Shown in pieces: positions 1-8,477 of a stretch of 50,593 bases of DNA. The notes beneath the pieces are model-generated. The model saw only the letters and a program-made list of their open reading frames with translations, was not told the origin of the DNA and did no database searches. Source of the DNA: Streptomyces hygroscopicus subsp. hygroscopicus (GTDB taxonomy: Bacteria; Actinomycetota; Actinomycetes; Streptomycetales; Streptomycetaceae); the NCBI RefSeq assembly GCF_001553455.1, contig NZ_BBOX01000212.1:1-50593 (forward strand), read 5' to 3'. The position numbers were made by a program, and so were the translations under genes. Each line of letters starts with the position of its first letter. Position 1 is the stretch's first letter.

Positions 1-123
1 GACCGGCCCACACCGCGTCCCGCCGGGGACGAGGCAGCCGCGCGGCTGGACGCGGGGCGCACCCACACATTCCTCAGCAACTACCAGTCAGGCATCCGTC
101 GGGCCAACCCCGACGAGACGTAA
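1..123 (+). CDS. CvnA-like sensor histidine kinase, C-terminal tail (partial)
   Basis: An open frame enters from the left edge and stops at 121-123; it encodes about 40 residues ending in FLSNYQSGIRRANPDET. This is the usual C-terminal tail of the nitrate/nitrite-sensor-like histidine kinase (CvnA) that starts a conservon. The identification rests mainly on the two genes that follow (Roadblock and DUF742), which are always downstream of this kinase in actinobacterial conservons. The kinase domain itself lies outside the window, so no catalytic residue can be checked. Confidence 0.7.
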   Translation, partial: DRPTPRPAGDEAAARLDAGRTHTFLSNYQSGIRRANPDET

Positions 124-153
124 GGTCTCAGCGAAGATGGACAGGAAGAACCC

Positions 154-603
154 ATGACCTCACCCCACCTGCGGGAGGTGAGCCAGTTCGGATGGCTGGT
201 CACCAACTTCACCGAGCGGGTGCCCAATGTGGCGCACGCCGTGGTGGTCTCGGCCGACGGACTGTTGCTCACCGCGTCGGACCGGCTGGCGGACGACCGT
301 GCCGAGCAGGTCGCCACCATCGCCGCAGGAGCCATCAGCCTGATTCAGGGCGCCTCCCAGTGCCTGGACACCGGTGAGGTGCGGTCGTCCGTCATCCAGA
401 TGGAATACGGCAACATGCTGCTGATGTCGATCAAGGACGGCTCCTGCCTGGTGGTGCTGGCGGCGCCGGACTGCGAGATCGGCCAGGTGGCGTACGAGAT
501 GACCGTACTGGTCGATCAGGTCGGCGAGATGCTGACCCCGGAACTACGCGCCGAGCTCCAGGAGTTGAATCTGCAGGGATTGAAGCGGACAGCAGCCAAT
601 TAG
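154..603 (+). CDS. Roadblock/LC7 domain protein (CvnB-like)
   Basis: 149 residues, essentially one Roadblock/LC7 domain. The segment around residues 15-60 (FGWLVTNFTERVPNVAHAVV, then SADGLLLTASDRL) is the typical start of the family. In conservons this small protein is thought to act as a regulator or scaffold for the partner GTPase CvnD next to the membrane-bound kinase CvnA. The ATG at 154 follows an AGGAAG ribosome site. It lies 30 bp after the kinase stop and 16 bp before cvnC, so the three are almost certainly co-transcribed. Confidence 0.9.
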   Translation: MTSPHLREVSQFGWLVTNFTERVPNVAHAVVVSADGLLLTASDRLADDRAEQVATIAAGAISLIQGASQCLDTGEVRSSVIQMEYGNMLLMSIKDGSCLVVLAAPDCEIGQVAYEMTVLVDQVGEMLTPELRAELQELNLQGLKRTAAN

Positions 604-619
604 GCCGGACGGGGAGATC

Positions 620-1231
620 ATGAGCACCGGTGAAGGCCCTTCCGGGCAGGGATCTCGCAGAGAACAGGGGGCGGAGGACGAACAGACCTTCGCCGACGTG
701 CTCAACGCCTTCAGTTTCGGTAAAGGGCGACGCGGGCGGAAGGCGTCTCGCTCGGGCGGGACGCCGGAGCCCCAGCCTCGCCAAGAGGCCGGGGACGTCC
801 GGCCCCGGAACGCCGCGGAACCGTACCCGCGGACGTCGCCGGAGCGTGAGCCGTCGGGCGGCTGGGAGTCCGAGCACGATGAGAGCCAGGGCCCGGCCTC
901 GCTCGTGCGTGCCTATTCCTGGACGGGCGGGCGGACCAGGTCCGACCACCACTTCGAGGTCGAGACCCTGGTGACCACCACCGATCTGGGCCACAGTTCC
1001 ATCGACGTCCTGCAGGCGGACCACTACCCGGTGATCGCGCTGTGCCAGGAGCCGCGGTCGGTGGCCGAGGTGGCGGCCATGCTCTCGGTGCCGCTGGGCG
1101 TGGCCAAGGTGCTGCTCGGCGACATGGCGGAGCGCGGGCTGATCGTCGTCCACGAGACGGCTTCCACGGAGGGCAACCTCCCGGACCGCGACCTGATGGA
1201 GAGGGTGCTGGTGGGGCTCCGGCGGATCTAG
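620..1231 (+). CDS. DUF742 protein (CvnC-like)
   Basis: 203 residues. The C-terminal half (about residues 90-203) carries the DUF742 signature: LVRAYSWTGGRTR, then PRSVAEVAAMLSVPLGVAKV, then LLGDMAERGLIVVH, ending LMERVLVGLRRI. This is a winged-helix-like domain found as the third conservon gene. The N-terminal 90 residues are charged and low in complexity, which is longer than many family members. GGGGAG precedes the ATG by three bases. Normally a CvnD GTPase follows within a few bases; here a repeat array follows instead and no P-loop gene is present, so the conservon is incomplete. Confidence 0.9.
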   Translation: MSTGEGPSGQGSRREQGAEDEQTFADVLNAFSFGKGRRGRKASRSGGTPEPQPRQEAGDVRPRNAAEPYPRTSPEREPSGGWESEHDESQGPASLVRAYSWTGGRTRSDHHFEVETLVTTTDLGHSSIDVLQADHYPVIALCQEPRSVAEVAAMLSVPLGVAKVLLGDMAERGLIVVHETASTEGNLPDRDLMERVLVGLRRI

Positions 1232-1277
1232 CGGTGCCCGGTGCGCGGGCCGGCCCGACGAGGGTCGGCACCGCGCT

Positions 1278-1373
1278 GAGGTTCGCGCTGAGGTTCGCGC
1301 TGAGGTTCGCGCTGAGGTTCGCGCTGAGGTTCGCGCTGAGGTTCGCGCTGAGGTTCGCGCTGAGGTTCGCGTT
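1278..1373. repeat. 12-bp tandem array (GAGGTTCGCGCT x 8)
   Basis: Eight head-to-tail copies of GAGGTTCGCGCT; the first seven are perfect and the last ends GCGTT. The array starts 47 bp after the cvnC stop and grades into imperfect copies downstream. The perfect identity suggests recent expansion by slippage. Confidence 0.95.
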
Positions 1374-1750
1374 ACCCACGCCGGCGGTCGTGCCGAGGGT
1401 CGCGTTGCGCTACCGACCGTGCTGACGGCCGCGTGAGTCGCGCTGACGGATTGGGCCAGCGGTCGTGCAGGTCGTGCTGAGGCCGTGCTGACGGCCGCGC
1501 TCCGGGTCACGCTGAGGTTCGTGCCGAGGACCTGCGCCGAGAGCCGCGCTGATCGCCGCACTGGTGACCGACCCTACCAAGAGCCGCACCGCGAGCCGCA
1601 CGGCGAGCCTGCCAAGAGCCGTGCCGGGGCCGTGGTGAGGGAGACTGTCCGAGGCGTACGGCTCCTCCACGAGTCATGACGGGCCGTGTCGCTGTGCGGT
1701 CCGCCCGGCGGTCTCTGATCACTTGTGCGCGTTCAACGCCAATATTGAGC

Positions 1751-1791
1751 AGTTTCAAACTCTTGACGTAGCTCGGCCTGATCGGTTTACT
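1751..1791 (+). promoter_or_regulatory. Candidate promoter and operator for the GH114 gene
   Basis: TTGACG (1763-1768) lies 17 bp before TTTACT (1786-1791), a plausible sigma-70-like pair with a weak -10. Immediately upstream, touching the -35, is the perfect 11-bp palindrome AGTTTCAAACT (1751-1761), which could be a repressor or activator site. No regulator gene lies in the locus to pair with it, so this is inference from position and symmetry only. Confidence 0.35.
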
Positions 1792-1937
1792 CCCTGTCAC
1801 TGCCGATGTCGACGTACTCGGCAGCAGAGGTACGCCCAGCCGGTATGCGGTCCCCCGCCGCGAGTCCGGCCCGAGTCGCCAGGTCGCTGTCTGTGACCGA
1901 GGCGGGGTCGTGCCCCCGGATCATGGAGCTCTCAGCG

Positions 1938-2768
1938 ATGAGCCTGAACCGTTCGCGCATCCGCACCACCCTGGGCGCCGCCGTGGCATGCGTCGCGGCC
2001 GCCACGGTCGGCGTTCTCGCCCCGGGCAGCGCATCGGCCGCCGCGGTCGCCCTGCCCCCGGTCCACGCCGGTTTCGACTACCAGATCGGCGGGGCGTACA
2101 CCCCGCCGGCCGGAGTGAAGGTGGTCAGCCGTGACCACAGCGCCTCCCCGGCATCCGGCCTGTACAACATCTGTTACGTCAACGCCTTCCAGACCCAGGC
2201 CGCCGGGGACCCCGGCGGCCCGGAGGACTGGAACCGGGACCTGTTGCTGAAGGACGGCAACGGGAACGTCATCATCGACCCGGACTGGGACGAGGCGATC
2301 CTGGACATCACCACCGACGCCAAGCGGCAGAGCATCGCGAACAAGATCAAGGTCCAGATCGACGAATGCGCCGCCAAGGGCTTCAACGCGCTGGAGCTCG
2401 ACAACTTCGACACCTACACCCGGGAGGTCGTCGGAGGCCGGATCACCGCCTCGCACGCCCAGTCCTACATCCGGCTCCTCTCCTCCTACGGCCATGGCAA
2501 GGGGCTGGCCGTCGGTCAGAAGAACACCGTGGAGCTGGCCCCGAACCACGCGGCGAACGGCCTCGACTTCGCCATCGCCGAGGAGTGCGGCGCCTGGAAC
2601 GAGTGCTCCCGGTACCTCTCCGCGTTCGGGGACCACGCCATCTTCATCGAGTACAAGGACGCGGGCATGAAGAAGGCATGCCAGTACGGCGACCGGGTGA
2701 GCGTCGTACAGCGTGACGTCAATGTCTCACCCGCGGGCAGCAGCGGCTACGTCCGCAAGACCTGCTGA
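1938..2768 (+). CDS. Secreted GH114 endo-alpha-1,4-polygalactosaminidase-like protein
   Basis: 276 residues: a Sec signal peptide (MSLNRSRIRTT, hydrophobic core, cut near ASA at about 33-36), then a single GH114 TIM-barrel domain. The family hydrolyses alpha-1,4-linked polygalactosamine, including the GalN-rich stretches of fungal galactosaminogalactan. Family hallmarks are visible: the NALELDNFDTY segment with Asp155 and the FAIAEECG segment with Glu215/Glu216, which fit the acidic catalytic residues. The start chosen has GGAG nine bases upstream; in-frame starts further upstream (1806, 1923) lack a better site and would bury the signal peptide. It sits directly before the sugar importer and sugar-phosphate genes, which points to a role in feeding that pathway. 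Confidence 0.85.
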   Translation: MSLNRSRIRTTLGAAVACVAAATVGVLAPGSASAAAVALPPVHAGFDYQIGGAYTPPAGVKVVSRDHSASPASGLYNICYVNAFQTQAAGDPGGPEDWNRDLLLKDGNGNVIIDPDWDEAILDITTDAKRQSIANKIKVQIDECAAKGFNALELDNFDTYTREVVGGRITASHAQSYIRLLSSYGHGKGLAVGQKNTVELAPNHAANGLDFAIAEECGAWNECSRYLSAFGDHAIFIEYKDAGMKKACQYGDRVSVVQRDVNVSPAGSSGYVRKTC

Positions 2769-2933
2769 CACCCCGCCCCCGGCGGGCACGCCACCCCCCA
2801 CGCTCGACTCCGGGGGGCCGGCTGCGCGGGACGGTCCCCGTCCCGCCCCGGCTCCCCGGCCTGCCGCGGCCATGCCCGGACCGCCATGCCGTTCCGAGGG
2901 CGCCGCTCACTCATTGATCAACTGGAGGCAGAC

Positions 2934-4262
2934 ATGGACGCGGTTCATCGCGTGCGCGGCGGCCCGTCCCGGCGTGACGTCCTGCGGGGCGGTGGTGCGC
3001 TGGCGCTCACCGGCGCCGCGGGTGCGGCGGTGGCCGGATGCGGCACCGGCCTGGGGGTGGACTCCGACGGAGTCGTCCACATCGAGATGTGGCACGGGCA
3101 GACCAGCAGCGCGCTGAAGACGGTCAAGCGGCTGGTGGCCGACTTCCACCGGAGCCACCCCGGGATACGGATCGACCTGGGCGGCGGGGTGCTGGCGGAC
3201 GACATGCTGCAGAAGGTGATGGCCGGCCTGGTGGCCGGTTCCCCGCCCGATATCGCCTACATCTTCGGCTCCGACCTGGCCAGTGTCGCCAGGAGCAGCC
3301 AGCTGGCGGACATGACCTCGGTCGTGGAGTCCGGGCAGGTGCCCTGGAAGCAGTACTGGCCGGCCGCCCGGGAGGGCGTCACGGTCGACGGTGTGGTCCG
3401 GGCGGTGCCCGCGGTGCTGGACTCGCTCGCCGTGGTGTGCAACAAGAAGCTGTTCCGCGAGGCCGGGCTGGACCTGCCCGCGCCCGGCTGGAGGTGGCGG
3501 GACTTCATCGAGACGGCCAGGAAGCTGACCGACCGCGGCAAGGGCAGGTTCGGCACCGGCTGGCCCGCCGCGGGCGACGAGGACACGGTGTGGCGCATGT
3601 GGCCGATGATCTGGGATCTGGGCGGGGAGGTCATCGACCAGGAGAAGCGGCAGATCGGGTTCGCCGGTGAACCCGGGATCCGGTCTCTGGAGGTGCTCGA
3701 GACGCTCGCCAAGGACAGGAGTGTCTACGTCGATCCCAAACCCGGCGGCGAGCAGATGTACCAGGCGTTCGCGTCCGGCCGGCTGGGGATGGTCGCGACC
3801 GGTCCCTGGCAGCTGCCCGACATCCAGCAGGCCAAGATCGACTATCACGTCGTCCCCCTGCCGAGCTTCACCGGCAGGTCGGTGACCATCTCCGGCCCCG
3901 ACACCTGGAGCGTGTTCGACAACGGCTCCGCGCGGCTGAAGGCCGCCCGTACCTTCGTCGGCTGGCTCATGGAGCCCGAACAGGCGTACTACTGGGACAC
4001 CGAGGTGGGCAGCCTGCCCCAGAGCCGGCCCGCCGAGCGCCGTCCGCAGTGGCGGGCGCACGCGGCCGAGGTGCCCGGTCTGCCGGTGTTCACCAAGGCG
4101 CTGGAGACCGCCCGGGTGCGCCCCGTCGACCGGGCGTACCCCAAGATCTCCATGCCGTTCGGCGAGGCCATCACCGCCGTCCTGCTCGGGAAGAGCACAC
4201 CGGCGAAGGCGCTGCGGCGATGCGCTGACGAAGCGAACGCCGCCATGGCCAAAGTGCGTTGA
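2934..4262 (+). CDS. Sugar ABC transporter substrate-binding lipoprotein
   Basis: 442 residues, family 1 extracellular solute-binding protein (MalE-like). The N-terminus has a twin-arginine motif (SRRDVLRGG) and a lipobox AVAGC, so it is probably a Tat-exported lipoprotein anchored outside the membrane. The mature part opens with VHIEMWHGQT and later shows PDIAYIFGSD and YQAFASGRLGMVATGPW, typical of oligosaccharide binders. GGAGG five bases before the ATG at 2934 fixes the start. It lies 165 bp after the GH114 gene and 10 bp before the first permease. The ligand is likely a galactosamine-containing oligosaccharide, by context only. Confidence 0.93.
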   Translation: MDAVHRVRGGPSRRDVLRGGGALALTGAAGAAVAGCGTGLGVDSDGVVHIEMWHGQTSSALKTVKRLVADFHRSHPGIRIDLGGGVLADDMLQKVMAGLVAGSPPDIAYIFGSDLASVARSSQLADMTSVVESGQVPWKQYWPAAREGVTVDGVVRAVPAVLDSLAVVCNKKLFREAGLDLPAPGWRWRDFIETARKLTDRGKGRFGTGWPAAGDEDTVWRMWPMIWDLGGEVIDQEKRQIGFAGEPGIRSLEVLETLAKDRSVYVDPKPGGEQMYQAFASGRLGMVATGPWQLPDIQQAKIDYHVVPLPSFTGRSVTISGPDTWSVFDNGSARLKAARTFVGWLMEPEQAYYWDTEVGSLPQSRPAERRPQWRAHAAEVPGLPVFTKALETARVRPVDRAYPKISMPFGEAITAVLLGKSTPAKALRRCADEANAAMAKVR

Positions 4263-4272
4263 GGAGCACCAC

Positions 4273-5223
4273 ATGTCCCGTCTGCCCAAACCCCTCACCC
4301 GTCCGCCCGCGATCACACCGGCCGGCACCGCACGTCGCCGGGCCCGCCGGGAGGCCGCGACGGCCTGGGCGTTCGTCCTGCCGTCCGTTCTGATCATCCT
4401 GGGCCTGAGCATCATCCCCGTCCTGTGGTCCCTGCTGCTGTCGTTCCAGTACAGCGACCTCCTCACGCCGAGCGCCTGGGTGGGCCTGGACAACTACCGC
4501 CAGCTGGCCCACGACCCGCAGTTCGGCCAGGCCGTGCGCAACACCCTGGTCTACACGGCGCTGTACGTGCCGCTGAGCATCGGCCTGGGGCTGTTCCTGG
4601 CGCTGGTCCTCAACCGCCGCATCCGGTTCGTCGGCCTCTACCGCACTCTGCTCTTCGTGCCGTTCGTGGTCTCGGCCGCCGCCCAGGGCGTCCTGTTCTC
4701 CTTCATCCTCGACCCGGAGTTCGGCGCGGCCAACTCACTGCTGCACCGCATCGGAGTCTCCCCCCAGGGGTTCCTGTCCGACCCGGCCCAGGCGCTGCTG
4801 GTCCTGGTGGTCATCTCGCTGTGGAGCGGCACCGGTTTCTGCGTCGTGATCTATCTCGCGGCCCTCCAGGACGTGCCCCGGGAACTCATCGAGGCCGCCA
4901 CCCTGGACGGCGCCGACCGCCGCCATGTGCTGCGCCATGTCACCCTGCCCACCATCGCCCCGGTCAGCGTGTTCCTGCTGCTCTGGCAGACGATCAACGC
5001 CCTCCAGGTCTTCGACCTGGTGTACGTGACCACCAAGGGCGGCCCACTCGGATCCACCACCGTGATCGTCTACTTCGTCTGGGAGCAGGCGTTCCGGAAC
5101 TTCACCGCCGGTTATGGGGCCGCGGCCGCCTACGTCCTCGGCGTGACCCTGCTCGTGATCGCCGCCGCGACGCGACTCGTCCGGCGCCGCGACGACCGCC
5201 GCCTCAAGGGAGCCACGTCATGA
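4273..5223 (+). CDS. Sugar ABC transporter permease (MalF/UgpA type)
   Basis: 316 residues with about six membrane segments; the first (WAFVLPSVLIILGLSIIPVL) follows a basic cytoplasmic tail. The EAA loop that contacts the ATPase is seen as ELIEAATLDGADRRHVLRHV. It forms the inner-membrane channel with the next gene. The stop overlaps the next start as ATGA (5220-5223), so the two are translationally coupled. No ATP-binding subunit is encoded in the locus; in Streptomyces, importers of this class usually share the distant ATPase MsiK. Confidence 0.95.
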   Translation: MSRLPKPLTRPPAITPAGTARRRARREAATAWAFVLPSVLIILGLSIIPVLWSLLLSFQYSDLLTPSAWVGLDNYRQLAHDPQFGQAVRNTLVYTALYVPLSIGLGLFLALVLNRRIRFVGLYRTLLFVPFVVSAAAQGVLFSFILDPEFGAANSLLHRIGVSPQGFLSDPAQALLVLVVISLWSGTGFCVVIYLAALQDVPRELIEAATLDGADRRHVLRHVTLPTIAPVSVFLLLWQTINALQVFDLVYVTTKGGPLGSTTVIVYFVWEQAFRNFTAGYGAAAAYVLGVTLLVIAAATRLVRRRDDRRLKGATS

Positions 5224-6131
5224 CCGACCTGTCCCACGCCCCGGGGCGGGCCGCCGACCGCCTCCGGCCGGTCGGCCGGGCCACCGGGGAGCCGGTGGCC
5301 CGGCCACGGCGCCGGTTCCGGCTGCCCTTCAGCCCGTGGCATCTGCTGCTCGCGCCGCTGGCGCTGCTCTTCGCCGTACCGCTGATCTGGCTGGGGCTCA
5401 GCTCCGTGATGAGCGACGCGGAGATCAACCGGTTCCCGCCGGCGCTCTGGCCCTCCGGGATCCACCTGGGCGGCTACCGCTACGTCCTCGGCAACGCGAT
5501 GTTCCCGCGCTGGTTCGCCAACTCGCTGATCGTCTCGGCCGTCGCCGTCGTCTCGAACCTGCTGCTCGGAACGCTGGGCGGATACGCCTTCGCCCGGATG
5601 CGGTTCGGCGGCTCCCGGGTGCTGCTGGTCCTGATGCTGGCGACCATGGCCATCCCGTTCCAGCTGACGATGATCCCGACCTTCCTGGTCATGCGGAAGC
5701 TGGGGCTCGTGGACACCCTGGGGGCGCTGATCGTCCCGTCGCTGGTGACGCCGTTCGCGGTGTTCCTGCTGCGGCAGTTCTTCCTCTCCCTGCCCAGGGA
5801 GCTGGAGGAAGCCGCCTGGATCGACGGCTGCTCGCGGCTGCGGGTGCTGTTCCAGATCGTGGTGCCGCTGTCGCGCCCGGCGCTGAGCACCGTCGCCGTC
5901 CTGACCTTCCTCACCACCTGGAACGATCTGTCGTGGCCGCTCATCGCGCTGAACCACGACGCCAACTACACCCTCCAACTGGGCCTGACCACCTTCCGCG
6001 GACAGCACCACACCCAGTGGTCGGCCGTGATGGCGGGGAACGTCATCACCGTCCTGCCGGTGCTGCTCGCCTTCCTCGCGGCGCAGAAGACCTTCGTCCG
6101 GTCGATCACCTCCTCCGGTCTCAAGGGCTGA
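5220..6131 (+). CDS. Sugar ABC transporter permease (MalG/UgpE type)
   Basis: 303 residues. After a basic N-terminus come about six transmembrane helices beginning HLLLAPLALLFAVPLIWLGL. The EAA loop reads ELEEAAWIDGCSRLRVLFQI and TWNDLSWPLIAL follows, both standard for the second permease of carbohydrate ABC importers. The ATG overlaps the stop of the first permease. It pairs with that protein and the upstream lipoprotein to import the presumed amino-sugar oligosaccharide; the ATPase must come from elsewhere in the genome. Confidence 0.95.
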   Translation: MTDLSHAPGRAADRLRPVGRATGEPVARPRRRFRLPFSPWHLLLAPLALLFAVPLIWLGLSSVMSDAEINRFPPALWPSGIHLGGYRYVLGNAMFPRWFANSLIVSAVAVVSNLLLGTLGGYAFARMRFGGSRVLLVLMLATMAIPFQLTMIPTFLVMRKLGLVDTLGALIVPSLVTPFAVFLLRQFFLSLPRELEEAAWIDGCSRLRVLFQIVVPLSRPALSTVAVLTFLTTWNDLSWPLIALNHDANYTLQLGLTTFRGQHHTQWSAVMAGNVITVLPVLLAFLAAQKTFVRSITSSGLKG

Positions 6132-6177
6132 CCACGGCCCCGCGCCACACCTTCCGCAATCTCTCCAGGAACACGTC

Positions 6178-7134
6178 ATGCCCCCCAGCTTCGACCTGCT
6201 CGTCATCGGGGACGCCAACCCCGACGTCATCATCGGACCGCTCGACGCCCCACTCGCCTTCGACCAGCGCGAACAGCTCATCGACAGCGGTGCCCTCACC
6301 CTCGGCGGCTCCGCCGCGATCACCGCCTGCGGCGCCGCCCGGCTGGGGCTGCGGGTGGCCTTCGCCGGACGCGTGGGGGACGACGGCGCCGGACACTACA
6401 TGCGCGACCGGCTCGCGGCGCACGGCGTCGACGTCAGCGGGCTGCGCATGGACCAGGGGCTGCCGACGCCGCTCACGGTCATCGTGACCCGCGGCGACGA
6501 CCGGGCCATCCTCACCGCGCCGGGCACCCTCGCCGCGACCTCGGGCCACGACGTCCCTGAACGCCTGCTGACCTCGGCCCGGCACGTCCACTCCGCGTCC
6601 TTCTTCCTCATGCCCCGACTCGCCGCCGACCTGCCCGGCCTCTTCGACACCGCCCGCGCGGCGGGCGCCACCACCTCGCTCGACACCAACGACGACCCCT
6701 CGGGCCGATGGGACCGGGCGGCGCTGGCGCCCGTGCTGGCCCGGACCGACGTCCTGCTGCCCAACGCGGCCGAGGCGCACCGGCTGGCCGGCACCGACGG
6801 TACGTCCGTCGCGGCGGCCGCCGGACTCCTCGCCCGCCAGGTCCCGCTGGTGGCCGTCAAGAACGGGGCGGACGGCGCCCTGTGCCACGACGGCCGGACC
6901 GTCCTGACCACCGCCGGCATCCGGGTGACAGCCCAGGACGCGGTCGGCGCGGGGGACAGTTTCAACGCGGGGTTCCTGGCCGGACGGCTGGCGGGCCGGT
7001 CCCTCGCCGACACCCTCGACCTCGCCGCCGTGTGCGGAGCGCTGTCCACCCGCGCCGCCGGCGGCACCACTGCCCAGCCCAGCTGGGAAGAAGCCCTGAC
7101 CCACCTCACCACCAACGGAGACAGTCCGTCATGA
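6178..7134 (+). CDS. PfkB/ribokinase-family sugar kinase
   Basis: 318 residues, a full-length ribokinase-fold kinase. The N-terminal strand DLLVIGDANPDVIIG and the GGSAAITACGAARLG segment line the sugar pocket. The C-terminal signature DAVGAGDSFNAGF contains the anion hole and the catalytic base Asp260. It transfers phosphate from ATP to a sugar or sugar phosphate. Two reactions in the proposed pathway need a kinase: galactosamine to galactosamine-6-phosphate, and tagatose-6-phosphate to the 1,6-bisphosphate. Only this one kinase is present, so which step it does is open. The stop overlaps the GH4 start as ATGA. Confidence 0.92.
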   Translation: MPPSFDLLVIGDANPDVIIGPLDAPLAFDQREQLIDSGALTLGGSAAITACGAARLGLRVAFAGRVGDDGAGHYMRDRLAAHGVDVSGLRMDQGLPTPLTVIVTRGDDRAILTAPGTLAATSGHDVPERLLTSARHVHSASFFLMPRLAADLPGLFDTARAAGATTSLDTNDDPSGRWDRAALAPVLARTDVLLPNAAEAHRLAGTDGTSVAAAAGLLARQVPLVAVKNGADGALCHDGRTVLTTAGIRVTAQDAVGAGDSFNAGFLAGRLAGRSLADTLDLAAVCGALSTRAAGGTTAQPSWEEALTHLTTNGDSPS

Positions 7135-8441
7135 TCAACCCCAAAATCGTGCTGATCGGCGCCGGAAGCGTCGTCTTCACCCAGGGACTGCTGGCGGATC
7201 TCTTCGCCTTCCCCGAGCTGAAGACCGCGCACATCGCGCTGCACGACATCGACGCCGAACGCCTGGCCACCGCCGAGGCCGCCGCGCGGTACATCGCCGA
7301 GCGCCGGGGTGCCGACGTGCGCGTCACCGCGCACGCCGACCGGCGCGCGGCGCTGGAGGGCGCCGACTTCGTCATCAACATCGTCCAGATCGGCATGGGC
7401 GAGGCCACCCGCACCGACTTCGAGATCCCCGCGCGCCACGGGGTGCGGCAGACCATCGGCGACACCCTCGGTGTCGGCGGCATCTTCCGCGCCCTGCGCA
7501 CCTTCCCGTTCCTCAAGGCGCTGGGCGAGGACATCGCCGCCGTGTGCCCCGACGCATGGCTGCTCAACTACACCAACCCGATGGCCATGAACGTGCAGTA
7601 CCTGGTGGCGGCGACCGGTCTGACCCGGGTGGTCGGCCTGTGCCACTCGGTCCACTGGACCATGCACGACCTGTGCGCCCTGCTGAACGTCCCCCTGGAC
7701 GAGGTCACCTACCGTGCCGCCGGCGTCAACCACCAGGCGTGGGTGCTCCGGTTCGAGCACGACGGCACCGACCTGTACCCCCGGCTGGACGCCCTGATCG
7801 CCGAGGACGAGCAGCTGCGCCGGCGGGTGCGCGTGGACATGTACCGGCGGCTCGGCTACTACCCGACCGAGACCAGCGAGCACTCCTCCGAGTACGTGCC
7901 CTGGTACCTGCACCACGACAGCGAGGTCGAGCGGCTGCGGCTGCCCATCGGCGCCTACCTCGGCATCGTCGAGGAGAACGTCGCCGAGTACGAGCGGACC
8001 CGCGACGCCCTCGCCACCGGCGCGTGCATCGACGTCGAGGGCACCATGGAGTACGCCCCGCAGATCATCCACTCCATGGTGACCGGCACCCCCAGGACCG
8101 TCTACGGCAATGTGCCCAACCGCGGGCTCATCGACAACCTTCCGGCCCACGGCGTCGTCGAAGTGCCGTGCCTGGTCGACCGGTCCGGTGTCCAGCCGAC
8201 CCGGGCCGGCGCGCTCCCCCCGCAGCTGGCCGCGCTCAACCGCACCTACCTCAGCATGAACGACCTCGTGGTGCGCGCCGCCCTGGAGGACGAGCCGCGG
8301 CACATCCGGCACGCGGCCATGACCGACCCGGCGACCGCCGCCGCCCTGCGGGTCGAGCAGATCTGGGAGCTGTGCGACGACATGGTGCGCGCCCACGCCG
8401 AACGGCTGCAACCCGGGCTGCGCGCCACCCTCGGCAGCTGA
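7131..8441 (+). CDS. GH4 NAD+/Mn2+-dependent glycosidase (MelA-like, alpha-galactosidase type)
   Basis: 436 residues. The N-terminal Rossmann motif VLIGAGSVVFTQGLLADL binds NAD+, and LCHSVHW (Cys171) and GVNHQAW (Asn200-His201) are the expected metal-binding residues of GH4. The segment order resembles bacterial MelA alpha-galactosidases more than phospho-beta-glucosidases. GH4 enzymes cleave by transient C3 oxidation and elimination, and work in the cytoplasm. No signal peptide is present. In this locus it would trim imported oligosaccharides to monomers; an alpha-galactosaminidase or alpha-galactosidase role is inferred from context. It is translationally coupled to the upstream kinase. Confidence 0.9.
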   Translation: MINPKIVLIGAGSVVFTQGLLADLFAFPELKTAHIALHDIDAERLATAEAAARYIAERRGADVRVTAHADRRAALEGADFVINIVQIGMGEATRTDFEIPARHGVRQTIGDTLGVGGIFRALRTFPFLKALGEDIAAVCPDAWLLNYTNPMAMNVQYLVAATGLTRVVGLCHSVHWTMHDLCALLNVPLDEVTYRAAGVNHQAWVLRFEHDGTDLYPRLDALIAEDEQLRRRVRVDMYRRLGYYPTETSEHSSEYVPWYLHHDSEVERLRLPIGAYLGIVEENVAEYERTRDALATGACIDVEGTMEYAPQIIHSMVTGTPRTVYGNVPNRGLIDNLPAHGVVEVPCLVDRSGVQPTRAGALPPQLAALNRTYLSMNDLVVRAALEDEPRHIRHAAMTDPATAAALRVEQIWELCDDMVRAHAERLQPGLRATLGS

Positions 8442-8477
8442 ACCCCCTGGTCACCACCCCCTTCCTGACGGAGAACC

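Larger units (their letters stand above)
1232..1937. other. Long gap after cvnC: repeat array, decayed repeats, promoter region
   Basis: This 700-bp gap has no credible gene. It holds a clean 12-bp array (1278-1373), then about 300 bp of degenerate copies rich in CGCTGA and GAGCCGC words (to about 1680), then a less repetitive, more AT-rich promoter-like stretch (about 1735-1800) before the GH114 gene. Frames through the array give only peptide repeats such as RFALRFAL and were not accepted as genes. No P-loop or other remnant of a CvnD GTPase was seen. Confidence 0.7.

Noticed and set aside
1042..1425. Plus-strand frame with RFALRFAL peptide repeats
   Set aside because: It overlaps cvnC in another frame and the repeat is just the 12-bp DNA array read through.
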